Positions 26,934-39,898 of a DNA stretch of 64,000 nucleotides are shown one piece after another. Source of the DNA: Nitrospirota bacterium (GTDB taxonomy: Bacteria > Nitrospirota > Nitrospiria > Nitrospirales > Nitrospiraceae). Below the pieces are notes generated by a model that was given only the letters and a program-made list of their open reading frames with translations, did no database searches and had not been told where the DNA came from. Each line of letters begins with the position of its first letter. Within the stretch, counting starts at the first letter, position 1. Both the position numbers and the translations under genes were made by a program. Where the stretch lies: the NCBI GenBank assembly GCA_030645475.1, contig JAUSMA010000060.1, forward strand, positions 248,001-312,000, in the 5' to 3' direction.

Positions 26934-28376
26934 TCAGCGTGAGACGAAGTCGTCGCTGATTTTGGTGCGGCGGCGGGCGACGCCCGTATCACGTGCAGCG
27001 GCCGCCACGGCTTTGGCCACACGTGGAACGACGGCCTTATCGAACACGCTTGGAATGATGTAGTCCTCGCTGAGAGCCGACGCGGGAATGGTCTCAGCCA
27101 AGGCCTTGGCCGCAGCGAGTTTCATCGCTTCGTTGATGTCGCAAGCCTGCACATCCAATGCACCCCGAAAGATGCCGGGAAAGGCGAGGGCATTGTTGAT
27201 TTGATTCGGGTAGTCCGAACGCCCGGTCGCGAAGATCCGGCAGTGGGAGGCCGCCAATTGAGGAGGGACTTCCGGGTCGGGATTGGCCATGGCAAAAACA
27301 ATCCTATCAGGCGCCATCAGATCCAGATCTTCCGCTGTGACGACATTGCCGACGGATAAGCCGATGAAGACGTCGGCTCCCTTCAGTGCCTCTCGAAGTG
27401 AGCCTTGAGGGCGGTCGTTCGTCATACAGGCGGCGAGATCCGTTCGGCAGGCCCGCAGCTGGTCGCCGTCTCCTCGTAAGACGATCCCTCGAGCTTCACA
27501 TCCGATCAGGTGAGAGAGGCCTGCAGCCAGCAACATTCTGCAGCAGGCGGTTCCAGCGGCCCCAAGACCGTTGACGACCACGCGGATGTCCTCAATCCGT
27601 TTTCCCGTCACAGTGAGTGCATTGGTCAATGCGGCCAGGAGGACCACGGCGGTGCCATGCTGGTCGTCATGCATGACCGGAATATCCAGGGTGCTCTTTA
27701 AGCGGCGTTCGATCTCAAAGCAGCGAGGTGAACTGATGTCTTCTAAGTTGATCGCGCCGAACCCTGGAGCAATCGCCTGAACCGTGCGGACGATCTCATC
27801 GGGATCTTGCGTATTCAGACAAATCGGCCAGGCGTCGATTCCCGCAAATTCCTTGAACAGCATGGCCTTGCCTTCCATCACGGGTAACGCGGCCTCCGGA
27901 CCAAGATTCCCCAAGCCCAGCACCGCAGATCCGTCGGTGACCACGGCGACCGTGTTGCTCTTGCTCGTAAACGCATAGGCTTTGGTTTTGTCCTTTGCGA
28001 TGGCTTGCGAGACACGGCCGACCCCTGGCGTATAAACCATCGACAAGAGGTTACGCGTCGTGATGGGAAACTTGCTTTGGACGTGAATCTTTCCGCCGAG
28101 ATGCAGCAAAAATATTCGATCTGAGGCGGACAGGACTGTGACGTCAGGCAGCGCCCCGATCCGTGCGAGTACGGTTTCTCCATGCGATTCGTCCCGGACG
28201 TCGAAGGTCACGTCTCGGACCATGCAGTTGGCTGTAGCAGAGACGATATCCACCGCGCCCAAATTAGCTCCTTCCTCGGCTAAGACCGCCGCGACCCGCG
28301 CAAACATACCCGGTGTATTGGCGAGTTGGAGGCGAACGGTCAGGCGATAGTTGGAATAGGGCCCAATGTCGGTCAT
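26934..28376 (-). CDS. NAD(P)-dependent malic enzyme with N-terminal ACT domain
   Basis: Oxidative decarboxylation of malate to pyruvate. 480 residues. Residues about 8-90 form an ACT-type regulatory domain ([20 protein letters not shown]), implying allosteric control by a small ligand such as an amino acid. The catalytic part has [37 protein letters not shown] and [17 protein letters not shown]. It ends with [11 protein letters not shown], as in bacterial short malic enzymes. It links the TCA enzymes encoded upstream to pyruvate. Confidence 0.92.
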   Translation of the reverse strand: MTDIGPYSNYRLTVRLQLANTPGMFARVAAVLAEEGANLGAVDIVSATANCMVRDVTFDVRDESHGETVLARIGALPDVTVLSASDRIFLLHLGGKIHVQSKFPITTRNLLSMVYTPGVGRVSQAIAKDKTKAYAFTSKSNTVAVVTDGSAVLGLGNLGPEAALPVMEGKAMLFKEFAGIDAWPICLNTQDPDEIVRTVQAIAPGFGAINLEDISSPRCFEIERRLKSTLDIPVMHDDQHGTAVVLLAALTNALTVTGKRIEDIRVVVNGLGAAGTACCRMLLAAGLSHLIGCEARGIVLRGDGDQLRACRTDLAACMTNDRPQGSLREALKGADVFIGLSVGNVVTAEDLDLMAPDRIVFAMANPDPEVPPQLAASHCRIFATGRSDYPNQINNALAFPGIFRGALDVQACDINEAMKLAAAKALAETIPASALSEDYIIPSVFDKAVVPRVAKAVAAAARDTGVARRRTKISDDFVSR

Positions 28377-28476
28377 GGTTGGTCCTTCATCAACAGCCTA
28401 CCATAGGGGGAGTTCGAGCCGGAAAAACCTGTGTATTCTTATCATCGGCTCGGCAGCAAAACACATAAATTCCTGG

Positions 28477-28505
28477 TTGACAACGGGGCCCATTTTCGCT
28501 AACGT
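28477..28505 (+). promoter_or_regulatory. sigma-70-type promoter for the Lys/Asp-rich repeat protein
   Basis: Perfect TTGACA (28477-28482), a 17-base spacer and TAACGT (28500-28505), about 70 bases before the ATG at 28575. A GGGGGTGA ribosome-binding site stands near 28560. The next gene ends on the other strand, so this promoter serves only the small gene. Confidence 0.5.
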
Positions 28506-28574
28506 TCGCCCGTTTACCCTACTTGGATGGGTAGACAGCATCCTAACACTAACATTCAAAGGGGGTGACATATT

Positions 28575-28802
28575 ATGAAGAGCATCTTGATGGCAATCAT
28601 GGCAGTGGCAGTGGCAGTGACGTTCAGCGCTCCTTCCTTCGCCGGTGAAGAGAAGAAGGATAAGAAGGACGAGAAGAAGGGCGGCCACGTCCTCGTGTAC
28701 GGCGATGAGAAGAAGGACAAGAAGGACGAGAAGAAGGGCGGCCACGCTGGTACGTTCGGCGAGACCAAGGACGAGAAGAAGAAGGACGAGAAGGGCAAGT
28801 AA
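28575..28802 (+). CDS. small secreted Lys/Asp/Glu-rich repeat protein
   Basis: 75 residues. The first 23 are a signal peptide (MKSILMAIMAVAVAVTFSA, then PSFA). The mature chain of about 52 residues contains a duplicated unit EKKDKKDEKKGGH, followed first by VLVYGD and then by AGTFGE, and ends in more K/D/E. The duplication is visible at DNA level (about 28648-28688 and 28705-28745). No fold is expected. The GGH after each charged run could bind metal, but this is inference. Own promoter and terminator suggest strong, independent expression. Confidence 0.75.
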   Translation: MKSILMAIMAVAVAVTFSAPSFAGEEKKDKKDEKKGGHVLVYGDEKKDKKDEKKGGHAGTFGETKDEKKKDEKGK

Positions 28803-28854
28803 TTACGACATAGGTCGTTTGTCTGATCAGACAAGCCTGACTTGAACGATTCTG

Positions 28855-28895
28855 AAGAGGCCTGCGATCGTGAGATTGCAGGCCTCTTTGTTTTT
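28855..28895 (+). terminator. intrinsic terminator after the repeat protein
   Basis: An 11-bp inverted repeat (AAGAGGCCTGC at 28855-28865 and its complement at 28878-28888) with a 12-base loop, followed by TTTGTTTTT. A strong Rho-independent terminator on the plus strand, 53 bases past the stop. Confidence 0.88.
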
Positions 28896-28937
28896 CCACT
28901 TATTGACCCTTCTCTGAGGCCGATGCTACCGTGAGCT

Positions 28938-31900
28938 ATGAATAATCCATCTGACTCAGCCAAGACGAATCGCCTCGCTCACGAAACCAGTCCCTATCTC
29001 CTCCAGCATGCCTCGAACCCGGTCGACTGGTATCCCTGGGGACCGGAGGCCTTACAGGCATCGAAAACACAGAACCGTCCTATACTACTTTCGATCGGTT
29101 ATTCTGCCTGCCACTGGTGTCACGTGATGGAGCGGGAGTCGTTCGAGAACGAGGCCATTGCTGCACTCATGAACCGGCACTTTATCTGTATTAAAGTCGA
29201 TCGGGAAGAACGTCCCGATCTCGACGAGATCTACATGCAGGCCACGGTGACCATGAATCGCGGCCAGGGCGGATGGCCGATGACGGTCTTTCTGACGCCA
29301 GACCAGGAGCCATTTTTCGCCGGGACCTATTTCCCTCCCGATGACCGATGGGGTCGTCCAGGTTTTCCCGGCCTGCTCAAGAAAATTGCAGAATCATGGG
29401 AGAAGAATGCCGCCGCTCTCACGAATCAAGCGCGTCAATTGACCGAACGGTTGAAGAAGGAACTCAAGGCGGTATCGCCCGTTTCCGTGAGTGCCTCTGT
29501 ACTGGATGAGGCTGTGAGTCAATTCCGCGAGGATTTCGACGAGCAGCACGGCGGATTCGGCAAGGCGCCGAAATTTCCACCCTCTGCAGGGCTCTCGTTG
29601 CTCCTTCGTTGTTATCGTCGAACGGGAGAGAGCCGCACGTTACAGATGGTGACTCGCACGCTCGATGCGATGGCGGCAGGAGGAATCTACGATCATATCG
29701 GTGGCGGGTTCGCGCGGTACTCTACCGATGAGCGTTGGCTGGTTCCTCATTTCGAGAAGATGCTCTATGACAATGCCCTGCTGGCCAAAACCTACTTGGA
29801 AGCCTACCAAGTCACCAAACAGTCCTCCTATCGCCAGGTTACAACGGAAGTGCTCGACTATATTCTCCGGGAGATGACCGATCCTGCCGGAGGATTCTAC
29901 TCCGCGACGGATGCGGACTCAGAAGGGGTCGAAGGAAAGTTTTTCGTCTGGACACCGGCGGAAATCCAGGCTGTGCTGCAGAATGCCGAAGATACCCGAA
30001 GACTCTGCGCCTATTACGACATTACCGATCAGGGCAATTGGGAACATCGGAGCATCCCGAATCGGCTGCGACCCATCGAGACGGTGACGAAGGAGTTAGA
30101 TCTCACCATCGATGAACTAGACGAAACAATCCATCGCGTGCGGCCCCTCCTCTATCGCGCGCGCCAAGAGCGAGTCCCGCCCGGACTTGATGACAAAATC
30201 ATTACGGCCTGGAACGGCATGATGATGTCGGCGATGGCTGAGGCCGGCCGAGTATTTGGGAATAGCCGCTACATCGATGGAGCCATGAAGGCGGCAGACT
30301 TTCTCTTGCAGACGCATCGGACTTCCGATGGCACGCTCCTCCGCACCTCGAGAAAGGGCCGGGCCCATCTCGACGGGGTCCTGGAAGACTATGCTTATCT
30401 CGCAGAAGGGTTGATCGACCTCTATGAGGCCTGCGGGCAGGAACGCTATCTTGCCGCCGCGCTTCAATTGGGAGAACGGATCGTGGATTCGTTTCGCGAT
30501 GAGGACCAGGGAGGCTTCTACACAACCGCGAAGACCCATGAAACGCTGATTATACGAGCGCGCGAGGGCGCTGATGGTGCGACGCCTAGTGGCAACGCCG
30601 TGGCAATCTCCGCCCTCGCCAGACTCTCATTCCACTACGATCGCCAGGATCTGCGCGAGGCAGCGATTGGCGGGATTCGTGTCTACGGCCGTCAGATGGC
30701 CCGGTATCCGAGAGCCTTCGCGAAAAGTCTCGCCGTCGTGGATCTCCTGGCGGAGGGACCTATTGAATTAGCGTTTGTGGGAGCCCCGAACGATCCAGGA
30801 TTGGAGGCACTGCATCGCGCTGTGCGCGATGTGTTCCTTCCGCATCGTGTGATTGCCTCCAGCGATGGGACTGGCAAGCCGTCCACTCATCCCCTGCTCT
30901 CCGGCAAGGGTTTGGTGGGAGGAAAGGCTGCACTCTATATCTGTCGCAATTTTTCCTGCCAGCGTCCCCTCACCGATCCACAAGAGGTCACCGAGGCATT
31001 GCTGTCCGAGGCGCGACGAACGGATCAACCAGCCCAACAGACGCTGTTGCAAGGAACCGCATACCCTGGATCTGCTAGCCCTGAGGGGACAGCGCGATAT
31101 GCCGCACGCCTCGTGAGCCAATCACGCTATGCCGGCCACATGGAACATGGATATGGCCCGTTCGGCAACAGCGGCTTCACGACATCCCGACTGGGATTCG
31201 GGACCTATCGGGTCGATACCAGGGAGCCGGAGCAGCGAGAGGCCATGAAGAAGGCGCTGCAAGAAGGCGTCAACCTCATCGACACATCGACGAATTACAT
31301 GGACGGCGATAGTGAGCGCCTGGTCGGTTCTGTCTTAGGCGAATTGTTCAAAGACGGTGAGCTGACGCGAGAAGAAGTGATCGTTGTCTCGAAGATTGGC
31401 TATGTGCAGGGGCAGAATCTCAAACAGGCGGAGATGCGAGAGCAGGCCGGGTGCCCCTACCCAGACATGGTCAAATATGACGAGGGCATCTGGCATTGTA
31501 TCCATCCGGAGTATCTAGCCGATCAACTCACCCTGTCACTGGACCGGCTAGGGCTTGCCACGCTCGATGTCTGCCTACTCCACAATCCGGAATACTTTCT
31601 GTCCGAGGCAGCCCATCATGAAGATGGCGATCTCGTGATTGCGCGGGAAGCCTTTTATCGACGGATTGAACAGGCCTTCACGTTTTTCGAGTCGCAAGTC
31701 ACGGCGGGACGGATCGGTTATTACGGCGTGTCCTCGAATACGGTCACGGCAGATCCGTCGAATGCCGAGGCGACGTCGCTCTCTCGCCTATACGACGCGG
31801 CACGATCTGCCGCGAAGTCACTGGGCCTGGAGCGCCATCATTTCGGGGTGCTGCAATGCCCCATGAATCTCTATGAGGCAGGCGCCCTGATGACGCCTAA

Positions 31901-32618
31901 TACCGGCATGGATCAGCAGGAGACAGTGTTGGAGTTGGCGCAGCGAGAAGGCATCGCGGTCTTGGTCAATCGCCCACTGAATGCCATGCCGACGAAAAAG
32001 AGCGGTGTGCTTCGGTTGGCAGATTTTCCGCTCCAAGGCGATCCCGTGGATTTCGAGCGACAATGTCAAATAGTTGCGACGCTTGAAGAAGAATACCGCA
32101 AGGTCATTGCCCCAAACCTTCAACAGAGCGGTCAAGGCATGGCCCCTGCCGACTTCTTCACCTGGGCTATTGAGCTGGCCCGCGTGCGGCCTCAGATTCA
32201 GGGGCTGGAACATTGGGAGCAGATCGAGCATCAAATGATCGCGCCGCATTTCAATCAAGTGATGCAGGCCCTCTCTCAACAGCTCACCGAAACAGCAACT
32301 GAACAGTGGGAGGCCTGGCGCAATCGCTATGTGCCGCAATTGCTCACCCTGTTGGGCGGACTCCGCAGAGAAGCGACCGAGCGGAGTCGCACGAGAACGG
32401 CCTCGATATCTGCAGCCCTCAATCCCCTCCTGCCCAAGGCGCGGCACAACGAGTCGTTATCACGAAAGTCCTTATGGGTGTTGGCCAGCACACCAGGAGT
32501 GACCGCGGTGTTGAATGGGATGAGGTCGCGAGGCTATGTTGAAGATTCTGTCGCTATCCTCAAGTGGGAATCGGTACCGGCGGTAGGACCACTGTACGAA
32601 GTGGTGATGTCACGATGA
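28938..32618 (+). CDS. fusion of thioredoxin-like DUF255/YyaL protein with aldo/keto reductase
   Basis: 1226 residues in one open frame. Residues about 10-170 are the DUF255 thioredoxin-like domain with its CxxC in [11 protein letters not shown] (Cys58, Cys61), followed by the (alpha/alpha)6-barrel of YyaL/SPATA20 proteins up to about residue 700. From about residue 740 an aldo/keto reductase begins ([12 protein letters not shown]). It has an apparently complete catalytic set: Asp and Tyr in [12 protein letters not shown], Lys in VVSKIGY and His in CLLHNPE. A 230-residue extension follows the AKR core. The two parts are usually separate genes. The reaction is unknown; a linked sugar or aldehyde redox role is inference. 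Confidence 0.85.
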   Translation: MNNPSDSAKTNRLAHETSPYLLQHASNPVDWYPWGPEALQASKTQNRPILLSIGYSACHWCHVMERESFENEAIAALMNRHFICIKVDREERPDLDEIYMQATVTMNRGQGGWPMTVFLTPDQEPFFAGTYFPPDDRWGRPGFPGLLKKIAESWEKNAAALTNQARQLTERLKKELKAVSPVSVSASVLDEAVSQFREDFDEQHGGFGKAPKFPPSAGLSLLLRCYRRTGESRTLQMVTRTLDAMAAGGIYDHIGGGFARYSTDERWLVPHFEKMLYDNALLAKTYLEAYQVTKQSSYRQVTTEVLDYILREMTDPAGGFYSATDADSEGVEGKFFVWTPAEIQAVLQNAEDTRRLCAYYDITDQGNWEHRSIPNRLRPIETVTKELDLTIDELDETIHRVRPLLYRARQERVPPGLDDKIITAWNGMMMSAMAEAGRVFGNSRYIDGAMKAADFLLQTHRTSDGTLLRTSRKGRAHLDGVLEDYAYLAEGLIDLYEACGQERYLAAALQLGERIVDSFRDEDQGGFYTTAKTHETLIIRAREGADGATPSGNAVAISALARLSFHYDRQDLREAAIGGIRVYGRQMARYPRAFAKSLAVVDLLAEGPIELAFVGAPNDPGLEALHRAVRDVFLPHRVIASSDGTGKPSTHPLLSGKGLVGGKAALYICRNFSCQRPLTDPQEVTEALLSEARRTDQPAQQTLLQGTAYPGSASPEGTARYAARLVSQSRYAGHMEHGYGPFGNSGFTTSRLGFGTYRVDTREPEQREAMKKALQEGVNLIDTSTNYMDGDSERLVGSVLGELFKDGELTREEVIVVSKIGYVQGQNLKQAEMREQAGCPYPDMVKYDEGIWHCIHPEYLADQLTLSLDRLGLATLDVCLLHNPEYFLSEAAHHEDGDLVIAREAFYRRIEQAFTFFESQVTAGRIGYYGVSSNTVTADPSNAEATSLSRLYDAARSAAKSLGLERHHFGVLQCPMNLYEAGALMTPNTGMDQQETVLELAQREGIAVLVNRPLNAMPTKKSGVLRLADFPLQGDPVDFERQCQIVATLEEEYRKVIAPNLQQSGQGMAPADFFTWAIELARVRPQIQGLEHWEQIEHQMIAPHFNQVMQALSQQLTETATEQWEAWRNRYVPQLLTLLGGLRREATERSRTRTASISAALNPLLPKARHNESLSRKSLWVLASTPGVTAVLNGMRSRGYVEDSVAILKWESVPAVGPLYEVVMSR

Positions 32619-32717
32619 GGATGGTGGGTTTCTTGTGAAAGGCCTCAGCTAATTCCCGGTTCGCCCGCTGCTCTGTCAGACCTGCAATGCCTGTCTAGCC
32701 CAAAGCCCCTCCTGTAT

Positions 32718-33242
32718 CTACCGGTTGTTGATGTGGATACGTCTTGTACTCAATGATTCGATTCGTGCGGCGACATCCCGATATTGCGGGGCCTCTCGCC
32801 TGAGCCATCGATAGGTCTCCAAGCTTTCAGGAATACGCCCGAGGGACTCTAATGTTCGCCCTAAGAGATAGAGGATCTGCACTTGTTCTTTCGACGATGC
32901 TGAGGGCACTTGGAGGGCTCGGCGAAATGCCTTGACAGCTTCGTCTTGTTTGCCAGTCCTCTTAAGACACAGCCCCATTTGTGCGAGCCCCTTCAACTTG
33001 TACATGGGGTCCTGCGCGGCTGTTTCAAAATGTTCCGCGGCTTGTTTAAACAAGCCCACGTTCTTGAGCGCCGTTCCTCGTTCATACGATTCCTGTCCAT
33101 TCAGCGTCTCTGTCGAACTGGGAGCTTCGATGGTCGAATTATATATGGCTGGTGTCGTCGTACGGTTGTCCGGATCCGATATGACCTGGAGTGACACTCG
33201 ATGGTCCTGCTGTATGAGGGGAGAATGGTTGGATTCATTCAC
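32718..33242 (-). CDS. TPR-containing protein
   Basis: 174 residues. After a 50-residue polar N-terminus, residues about 50-160 contain three TPR-like helical hairpins (YERGTALKNVGLFKQAAEHF, GLAQMGLCLKRTGKQDEAVK, LYLLGRTLESLGRIPESLET). No signal peptide or membrane segment. It stands alone between the fusion gene and fcl. Partner unknown. Confidence 0.7.
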   Translation of the reverse strand: MNESNHSPLIQQDHRVSLQVISDPDNRTTTPAIYNSTIEAPSSTETLNGQESYERGTALKNVGLFKQAAEHFETAAQDPMYKLKGLAQMGLCLKRTGKQDEAVKAFRRALQVPSASSKEQVQILYLLGRTLESLGRIPESLETYRWLRREAPQYRDVAARIESLSTRRIHINNR

Positions 33243-33436
33243 GTTTGCGTTTCCTCTATCGTAGGAACCAAATAGCAGTAAGTCAGCAAGTTTCAGGCCA
33301 TATAGGTCAGCTTGTGAATACGTTGTGTTTCAATGCGTTCCCCCTGCTCGCCTACAGCTGAGAATAGGAGAAAGGAGTTTGCCCAGGCATCATTGTTCAA
33401 AAATGCCCTCGAACCTTGCAAGCATGGGTGGAACTT

Positions 33437-35406
<1,970 letters not shown>

Positions 35407-35665
35407 AAGACCACTCCTTAGTTTGCCTGGGGCGAGGCTGAATTATGTCTCGAATACCTGATGTTGTCTACCTGCGATAGCGCGTGGATAGTTCCCCGGA
35501 CATCGCGCTGTGTCCCTACACCTATTCAGGTTACATACTGGTGTGCTACCAAGAATGACCGACTCGCATCAGAAGGGAAGCGGGTTCTTCTTGCACGCGG
35601 CCTTTGCTTCGCACTAGAATATGTACGTAACTGAGAGGATTGGTTTACCGTCCGTTTCGAAGCCT

Positions 35666-36535
35666 ATGAGTATGCGCAGGGGTATCATCTTCGCCTATAT
35701 CGTATGTGGCACCTTACTGGTGGCGCATATCATCAACGCCGTGATTGCGGAGGCGTTGTCAGTTCCGGTAGGTCTGGTACGACCAGCACCGATTTCCAAC
35801 CAGGAGGCTGAGGTACGGACCTCAGTGCCCGCGATGGTTGAGCATATTCGGACGAGCGGACTTTTCCCCCTCCCCTCCGCCCCTCTCGGTATGAGCCCCA
35901 CAGCAGAACCTGGTGCAGCCCTTCCCCGGGTTTCGTTAAATCTCGCGGCGAAGCTTAAACTGCTCGGAGTCGTGATCGGCGATCATGGAGGGGTCTCCGT
36001 CATCGTAGAAGAGCTTTCCAGTAAACGACAACTATTTTTCCAGTTGCACGACCACATACCCGATGTGGGAGAAATCAGTGAAATCCGTCGGGATGGGATG
36101 GTCGTTCGCCAGGGCGATCAGCAAGAGTTGCTTGAGCTCGCTGCCTCTCAGGTCGAGAAGCCCCTAGCTCCCCCTGTCACCGCGGGATCGGCCGTAGCGC
36201 CAGCGCCTGGAAGTCCTGTGCGTACCGTGCTCGATCGGAGAGATGTTGAACAGGCGATGGGCGATTTGCCCAAATTATTGTCGCAGGCGAGAGCCGTACC
36301 CTACCTGGTGAATGGAGCGATGAATGGATTCCGACTCGATTACATTGCTCCCTCAAGCTTTTATGAAAAGATCGGATTGAAGTACGGGGATGTCCTCCAG
36401 CAGGTCAATGGTGTGAATATTCGCGATCCTGGCACTATGCTGACTCTCTTCCAGCAGCTTCGCAACGAGAAGACGGTGAAACTTGACGTGCTGCGTAACA
36501 ATCAGCGAACCGCGATGACGTTCGACATTCGCTGA
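35666..36535 (+). CDS. gspC: type II secretion protein GspC
   Basis: Inner-membrane component that connects the pseudopilus platform to the secretin. About 289 residues. A short cytoplasmic N-terminus and one membrane helix (IIFAYIVCGTLLVAHIINAV) are followed by a periplasmic homology region (LNLAAKLKLLGVVIG). A C-terminal PDZ-like domain reads FRLDYIAPSSFYEKIGLKYGDVLQQVNGVNI. The start at 35666 is chosen to place the basic residues before the helix; 35621 is possible. The usual next gene, gspD, is missing here. Confidence 0.88.
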   Translation: MSMRRGIIFAYIVCGTLLVAHIINAVIAEALSVPVGLVRPAPISNQEAEVRTSVPAMVEHIRTSGLFPLPSAPLGMSPTAEPGAALPRVSLNLAAKLKLLGVVIGDHGGVSVIVEELSSKRQLFFQLHDHIPDVGEISEIRRDGMVVRQGDQQELLELAASQVEKPLAPPVTAGSAVAPAPGSPVRTVLDRRDVEQAMGDLPKLLSQARAVPYLVNGAMNGFRLDYIAPSSFYEKIGLKYGDVLQQVNGVNIRDPGTMLTLFQQLRNEKTVKLDVLRNNQRTAMTFDIR

Positions 36536-36776
36536 GTCCGCTGTATCCTCATTTGCTTCAGCTCCTTTCTGCTTTCGACAGTTCGCTGTTATTCTGGAGC
36601 CTTAGTGAGCGTAGGGTGAGGCACAGCTCCCGTTGAACGGCGAGAGGGGATAGCCGTCATGGCTTTGTCGGCGATATCAGACAGAAACGCTCTCTGTACG
36701 TCACAAGGATCTGCGGTCTTGCTCCAAGGCCTGTGACCGTTCCGAGAAAGAACAATCTCATCATGGATATTCTGTA

Positions 36777-38504
36777 ATGAACGACGAACACAGCAGTCGT
36801 CCGCTGCTAGGCACGATACTCGAAGACCGATTCGGCGTGCTCGACTCCAAATTGCTTGAGGCCATTAATATTCAAGGGACAAAAGGGGGTCGTCTCGGCG
36901 AAATCTTGATCCGACTCAGGACGATAACCGAAGACGTCTTGCTACAAGCGCTCGCGATTCAGTTCGAACTGCCCTGGCTCCCGCATCTTGACGTCAGCCA
37001 GGTCGACCATGAATGGGTCAAGAAGGTTCCAATCCACTTTGCGCGGCGCTATCACGTACTCCCCCTCAAAACAGAAGATGGCGCGGTGCTTGTGGCCACG
37101 ACAGACCCCATGGAAACGGCGGCGCTGGACGACCTTCGTCTGTTGCTCGGACTTCCCATCAAACCGATACTGACGACCAGCCTTTCGCTCCTCGCCTGTC
37201 TGAATCGTGTCTATGACGACGCGGCAAGTCCTGCAGGCGCGGAGCAAGTCATGGAGGATATCGCAGCCAGTGAAAGTCTGGATCAAATTGCCCATGAGTT
37301 AGACGAGCCGACAGACTTGCTCGACGCGACGGACGAAGCCCCCATCATCCGCTTAGTCAACTCCGTCCTCTTCCAAGCCGTCAGACAACGGGCCAGCGAT
37401 ATTCACTTTGAATCGTTTGAACGGGGACTGGTCGTGCGGTATCGCATCGATGGGGTACTCTATCCCGTCCTTACCCCCCCCAAACATTTGCAAGCGAGCA
37501 TCATCGCGCGACTGAAGATCATGGCAAGTTTGAATATTGCGGAGAAGCGATTACCGCAGGATGGACGTTTCAGGATTCGCACGGCGGGCAAAGATGTCGA
37601 CCTGCGTGTCTCGGTGCTGCCGACCTCCCATGGCGAACGAGTGGTCTTGCGGCTTTTGGAAAAAGAGAACCGTCTGTTGAATTTGTCGGAGATGGGCTTC
37701 TCGCAAGACCGCCTGGGTATCATTCAGCAATTAATCCAATTGTCCCACGGCATCATTCTGGTGACCGGTCCGACCGGAAGCGGGAAGACCACGACCCTCT
37801 ATGCGGCATTAACTCAGATCAATGCGCCGGACAAGAACATCATCACCGTTGAAGACCCGGTGGAATATCAGCTGGTCGGTGTCGGTCAGATGCAGGTCAA
37901 TCCCAAGATCAATCTGACGTTTGCTGCAGGGTTACGATCGATTCTCAGACAAGATCCCGATGTCATCATGATCGGTGAAATCCGCGATCGTGAAACTGCT
38001 GAAATCGCCATTCATGCCTCGCTCACAGGGCATTTGGTCTTCTCCACCCTGCATACCAACGATGCCTCGAGCGCGGCCACTCGATTGATCGATATGGGCA
38101 TTGAACCGTTTCTCGTCGCCTCCTCGGTGGTCGCCGTTTTAGCCCAGCGGTTGCTGCGGCAAGTCTGTTCAGACTGTAAAAAGCCCTATCAGCCGACGGA
38201 CGAGGAACTCATTCGCCTCGGTATCGTCCCTCCAAAGGCGCGCCCCACCTTCTATCGTGGAGCCGGGTGCCCGGCCTGTTCTCAGACCGGTTATCGAGGT
38301 CGAACCGGCATTTTCGAACTCCTCGTCCTCGACGATGAAATCCGTCGCCTCATCGGCAACAAAGCGGATTCGGCGACAATTCGCCAAGCGGCGATGGCAA
38401 AGGGCATGGTGACGTTGAAAGATGAAGGCGCGGAAAAAGTGTTTCACGGGCTCACGACGACAGAAGAATTGATGCGAATTACCCAGCAGGAAGTCGAGAT
38501 CTAG
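36777..38504 (+). CDS. gspE: type II secretion ATPase GspE
   Basis: Cytoplasmic hexameric ATPase powering pseudopilus assembly. 575 residues. N1E/MshEN-like N-terminal domains are followed by the ATPase core with Walker A GPTGSGKTTTL (about residue 330), an Asp box, Walker B-like IMIGEIRDRETAEIA and the His box LVFSTLHTNDASSA. A four-Cys zinc module follows (CSDC near 463 and CPAC near 498). It follows gspC after a 241-bp gap in which no gene is apparent. Confidence 0.95.
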   Translation: MNDEHSSRPLLGTILEDRFGVLDSKLLEAINIQGTKGGRLGEILIRLRTITEDVLLQALAIQFELPWLPHLDVSQVDHEWVKKVPIHFARRYHVLPLKTEDGAVLVATTDPMETAALDDLRLLLGLPIKPILTTSLSLLACLNRVYDDAASPAGAEQVMEDIAASESLDQIAHELDEPTDLLDATDEAPIIRLVNSVLFQAVRQRASDIHFESFERGLVVRYRIDGVLYPVLTPPKHLQASIIARLKIMASLNIAEKRLPQDGRFRIRTAGKDVDLRVSVLPTSHGERVVLRLLEKENRLLNLSEMGFSQDRLGIIQQLIQLSHGIILVTGPTGSGKTTTLYAALTQINAPDKNIITVEDPVEYQLVGVGQMQVNPKINLTFAAGLRSILRQDPDVIMIGEIRDRETAEIAIHASLTGHLVFSTLHTNDASSAATRLIDMGIEPFLVASSVVAVLAQRLLRQVCSDCKKPYQPTDEELIRLGIVPPKARPTFYRGAGCPACSQTGYRGRTGIFELLVLDDEIRRLIGNKADSATIRQAAMAKGMVTLKDEGAEKVFHGLTTTEELMRITQQEVEI

Positions 38505-38508
38505 CCGG

Positions 38509-39738
38509 ATGCCTGTCTACCACTATAAGGGCTATAAGAACGACGGAGGGTCTGCAACCGGCATCATCGACGCCGAGAGCCAAAAGGTGGCTCGTGTGAA
38601 ACTACGGAAGGTCGGCGTATTTCCCACCGATATGGTGGAGCAAGGCACTGCCTCGAGCGAAGACACTCCTGGCAATTCTTCCTCGGCGATCGGTCGCTCC
38701 CCTGCCCTCAGCACCAGCGATGTGGCCATGATGACCAGACAGCTGGCGACATTACTGGTGGCAGGTCTGCCGCTGGTTGAAGCGATCGGCGTGATGGTGG
38801 ATCAAACCGAGAAAAAACCCGTGAAGAGCCTGATGGCCGATATCCGAGAAGGAATCCGTGGCGGCAAGTCCTATAGCGCGGTGCTGGAAAGCTATCCACG
38901 CGAGTTCTCTCAGATCTATGTGCACATGGTGCGGGCGGGTGAAGCTAGCGGCGCATTGGATCAAATCTTGTTCCGCCTCGCAGAGTTTCTGGAAAAGCAG
39001 TTGGCGCTCAAGCACAAAGTGACCAATGCCATACTCTATCCAGCCCTGATGTTGATTGTCGGGGTGTCGGTACTCTTTTTTCTGATGACCTTTGTCGTGC
39101 CGAAAATCACCGCGGTCTTTACGAGTTTGAAACAGGCCCTCCCTTGGCCTACGGTTGTCTTGATGAGCATCAGCCATTTTCTTGCCGACTATTGGATTGT
39201 GATACTCGGTGGAGTGGCACTTATTGTCTGGTCGGTGCGGCGAACCATGAACACGGAAGCGGGGAAGCTCAAGTCCGACCGATGGCTGCTCAAAATTCCA
39301 CTCATCGGCGAAGTGGCCAGGATGGTCGCCATCTCACGCCTCACGAGCACATTGGCGACGATGCTGGCCAGCGGTGTGCAATTACTGGATGCCATGGATG
39401 TCGCAAAACGTGTCATGAATAATCGCGTGCTGGAACATGCCGTTGAAGGGGCCAGACAGAATATTCGCGAAGGGGAAACGATTGCCGAACCGTTGAAGCG
39501 GAGCGGTGAATTTCCCGCCCTGGTCACCCACATGATTGCGGTCGGTGAACGGAGCGGTGAAATGGAGGAGATGCTGCGTCGAATCGGACAAATTTACGAT
39601 GGGGAAGTGGATCGGGTGATTACGCGGTTTACATCGCTGCTGGAACCCATCATGATTCTCGTCATGGGTGTATTGGTGTTTTTTATTGTAGTGGCCATCC
39701 TGCTACCCATCTTTGAGATGGGACAGATGGTTCGCTAG
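38509..39738 (+). CDS. gspF: type II secretion inner-membrane platform protein GspF
   Basis: 409 residues with the duplicated T2SSF domain. The first copy starts near MTRQLATLLVAGLPLVEAI and the second near ISRLTSTLATMLASGVQLLDA. Three membrane helices are visible (ILYPALMLIVGVSVLFFLM, WIVILGGVALIVWSV, IMILVMGVLVFFIVVAILL). It starts 5 bases after gspE. Heptamer-repeat copy B begins 6 bases after its stop. Confidence 0.95.
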   Translation: MPVYHYKGYKNDGGSATGIIDAESQKVARVKLRKVGVFPTDMVEQGTASSEDTPGNSSSAIGRSPALSTSDVAMMTRQLATLLVAGLPLVEAIGVMVDQTEKKPVKSLMADIREGIRGGKSYSAVLESYPREFSQIYVHMVRAGEASGALDQILFRLAEFLEKQLALKHKVTNAILYPALMLIVGVSVLFFLMTFVVPKITAVFTSLKQALPWPTVVLMSISHFLADYWIVILGGVALIVWSVRRTMNTEAGKLKSDRWLLKIPLIGEVARMVAISRLTSTLATMLASGVQLLDAMDVAKRVMNNRVLEHAVEGARQNIREGETIAEPLKRSGEFPALVTHMIAVGERSGEMEEMLRRIGQIYDGEVDRVITRFTSLLEPIMILVMGVLVFFIVVAILLPIFEMGQMVR

Positions 39739-39743
39739 AAACC

Positions 39744-39898
39744 GTGATCAGTGAAGGGTGATACGTGATGAGTCAAATGGGAGGTGTTCGATGAGAGGCA
39801 AGGAACGGTTCGAGCGCGCGCAGATGACCTGGAGCAACAGGCACCGGATGCCGGGGCCTCACCTATCACCCATCACCCATCATCCATCATCCATCATG
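39744..39898. repeat. paired heptamer-repeat element (copy B), spanning the gspG start
   Basis: Left arm 39744-39771 is four units of GTGAxxx (GTGATCA, GTGAAGG, then GTGATAC, GTGATGA). Right arm 39857-39898 is six imperfect units such as CATCACC and CATCATC, complementary in pattern to the left arm, with two identical CATCATC units at 39878-39891. The 85-bp core holds the strong ribosome-binding site and the ATG at 39791. Because 7 is not a multiple of 3, a change in unit number changes the reading frame. Confidence 0.75.

Noticed and set aside
39857-39898. Possible CRISPR array or simple microsatellite near gspG
   Set aside because: Units are 7 bp with no spacers, so not CRISPR. It is also one arm of a paired structure rather than an isolated microsatellite.
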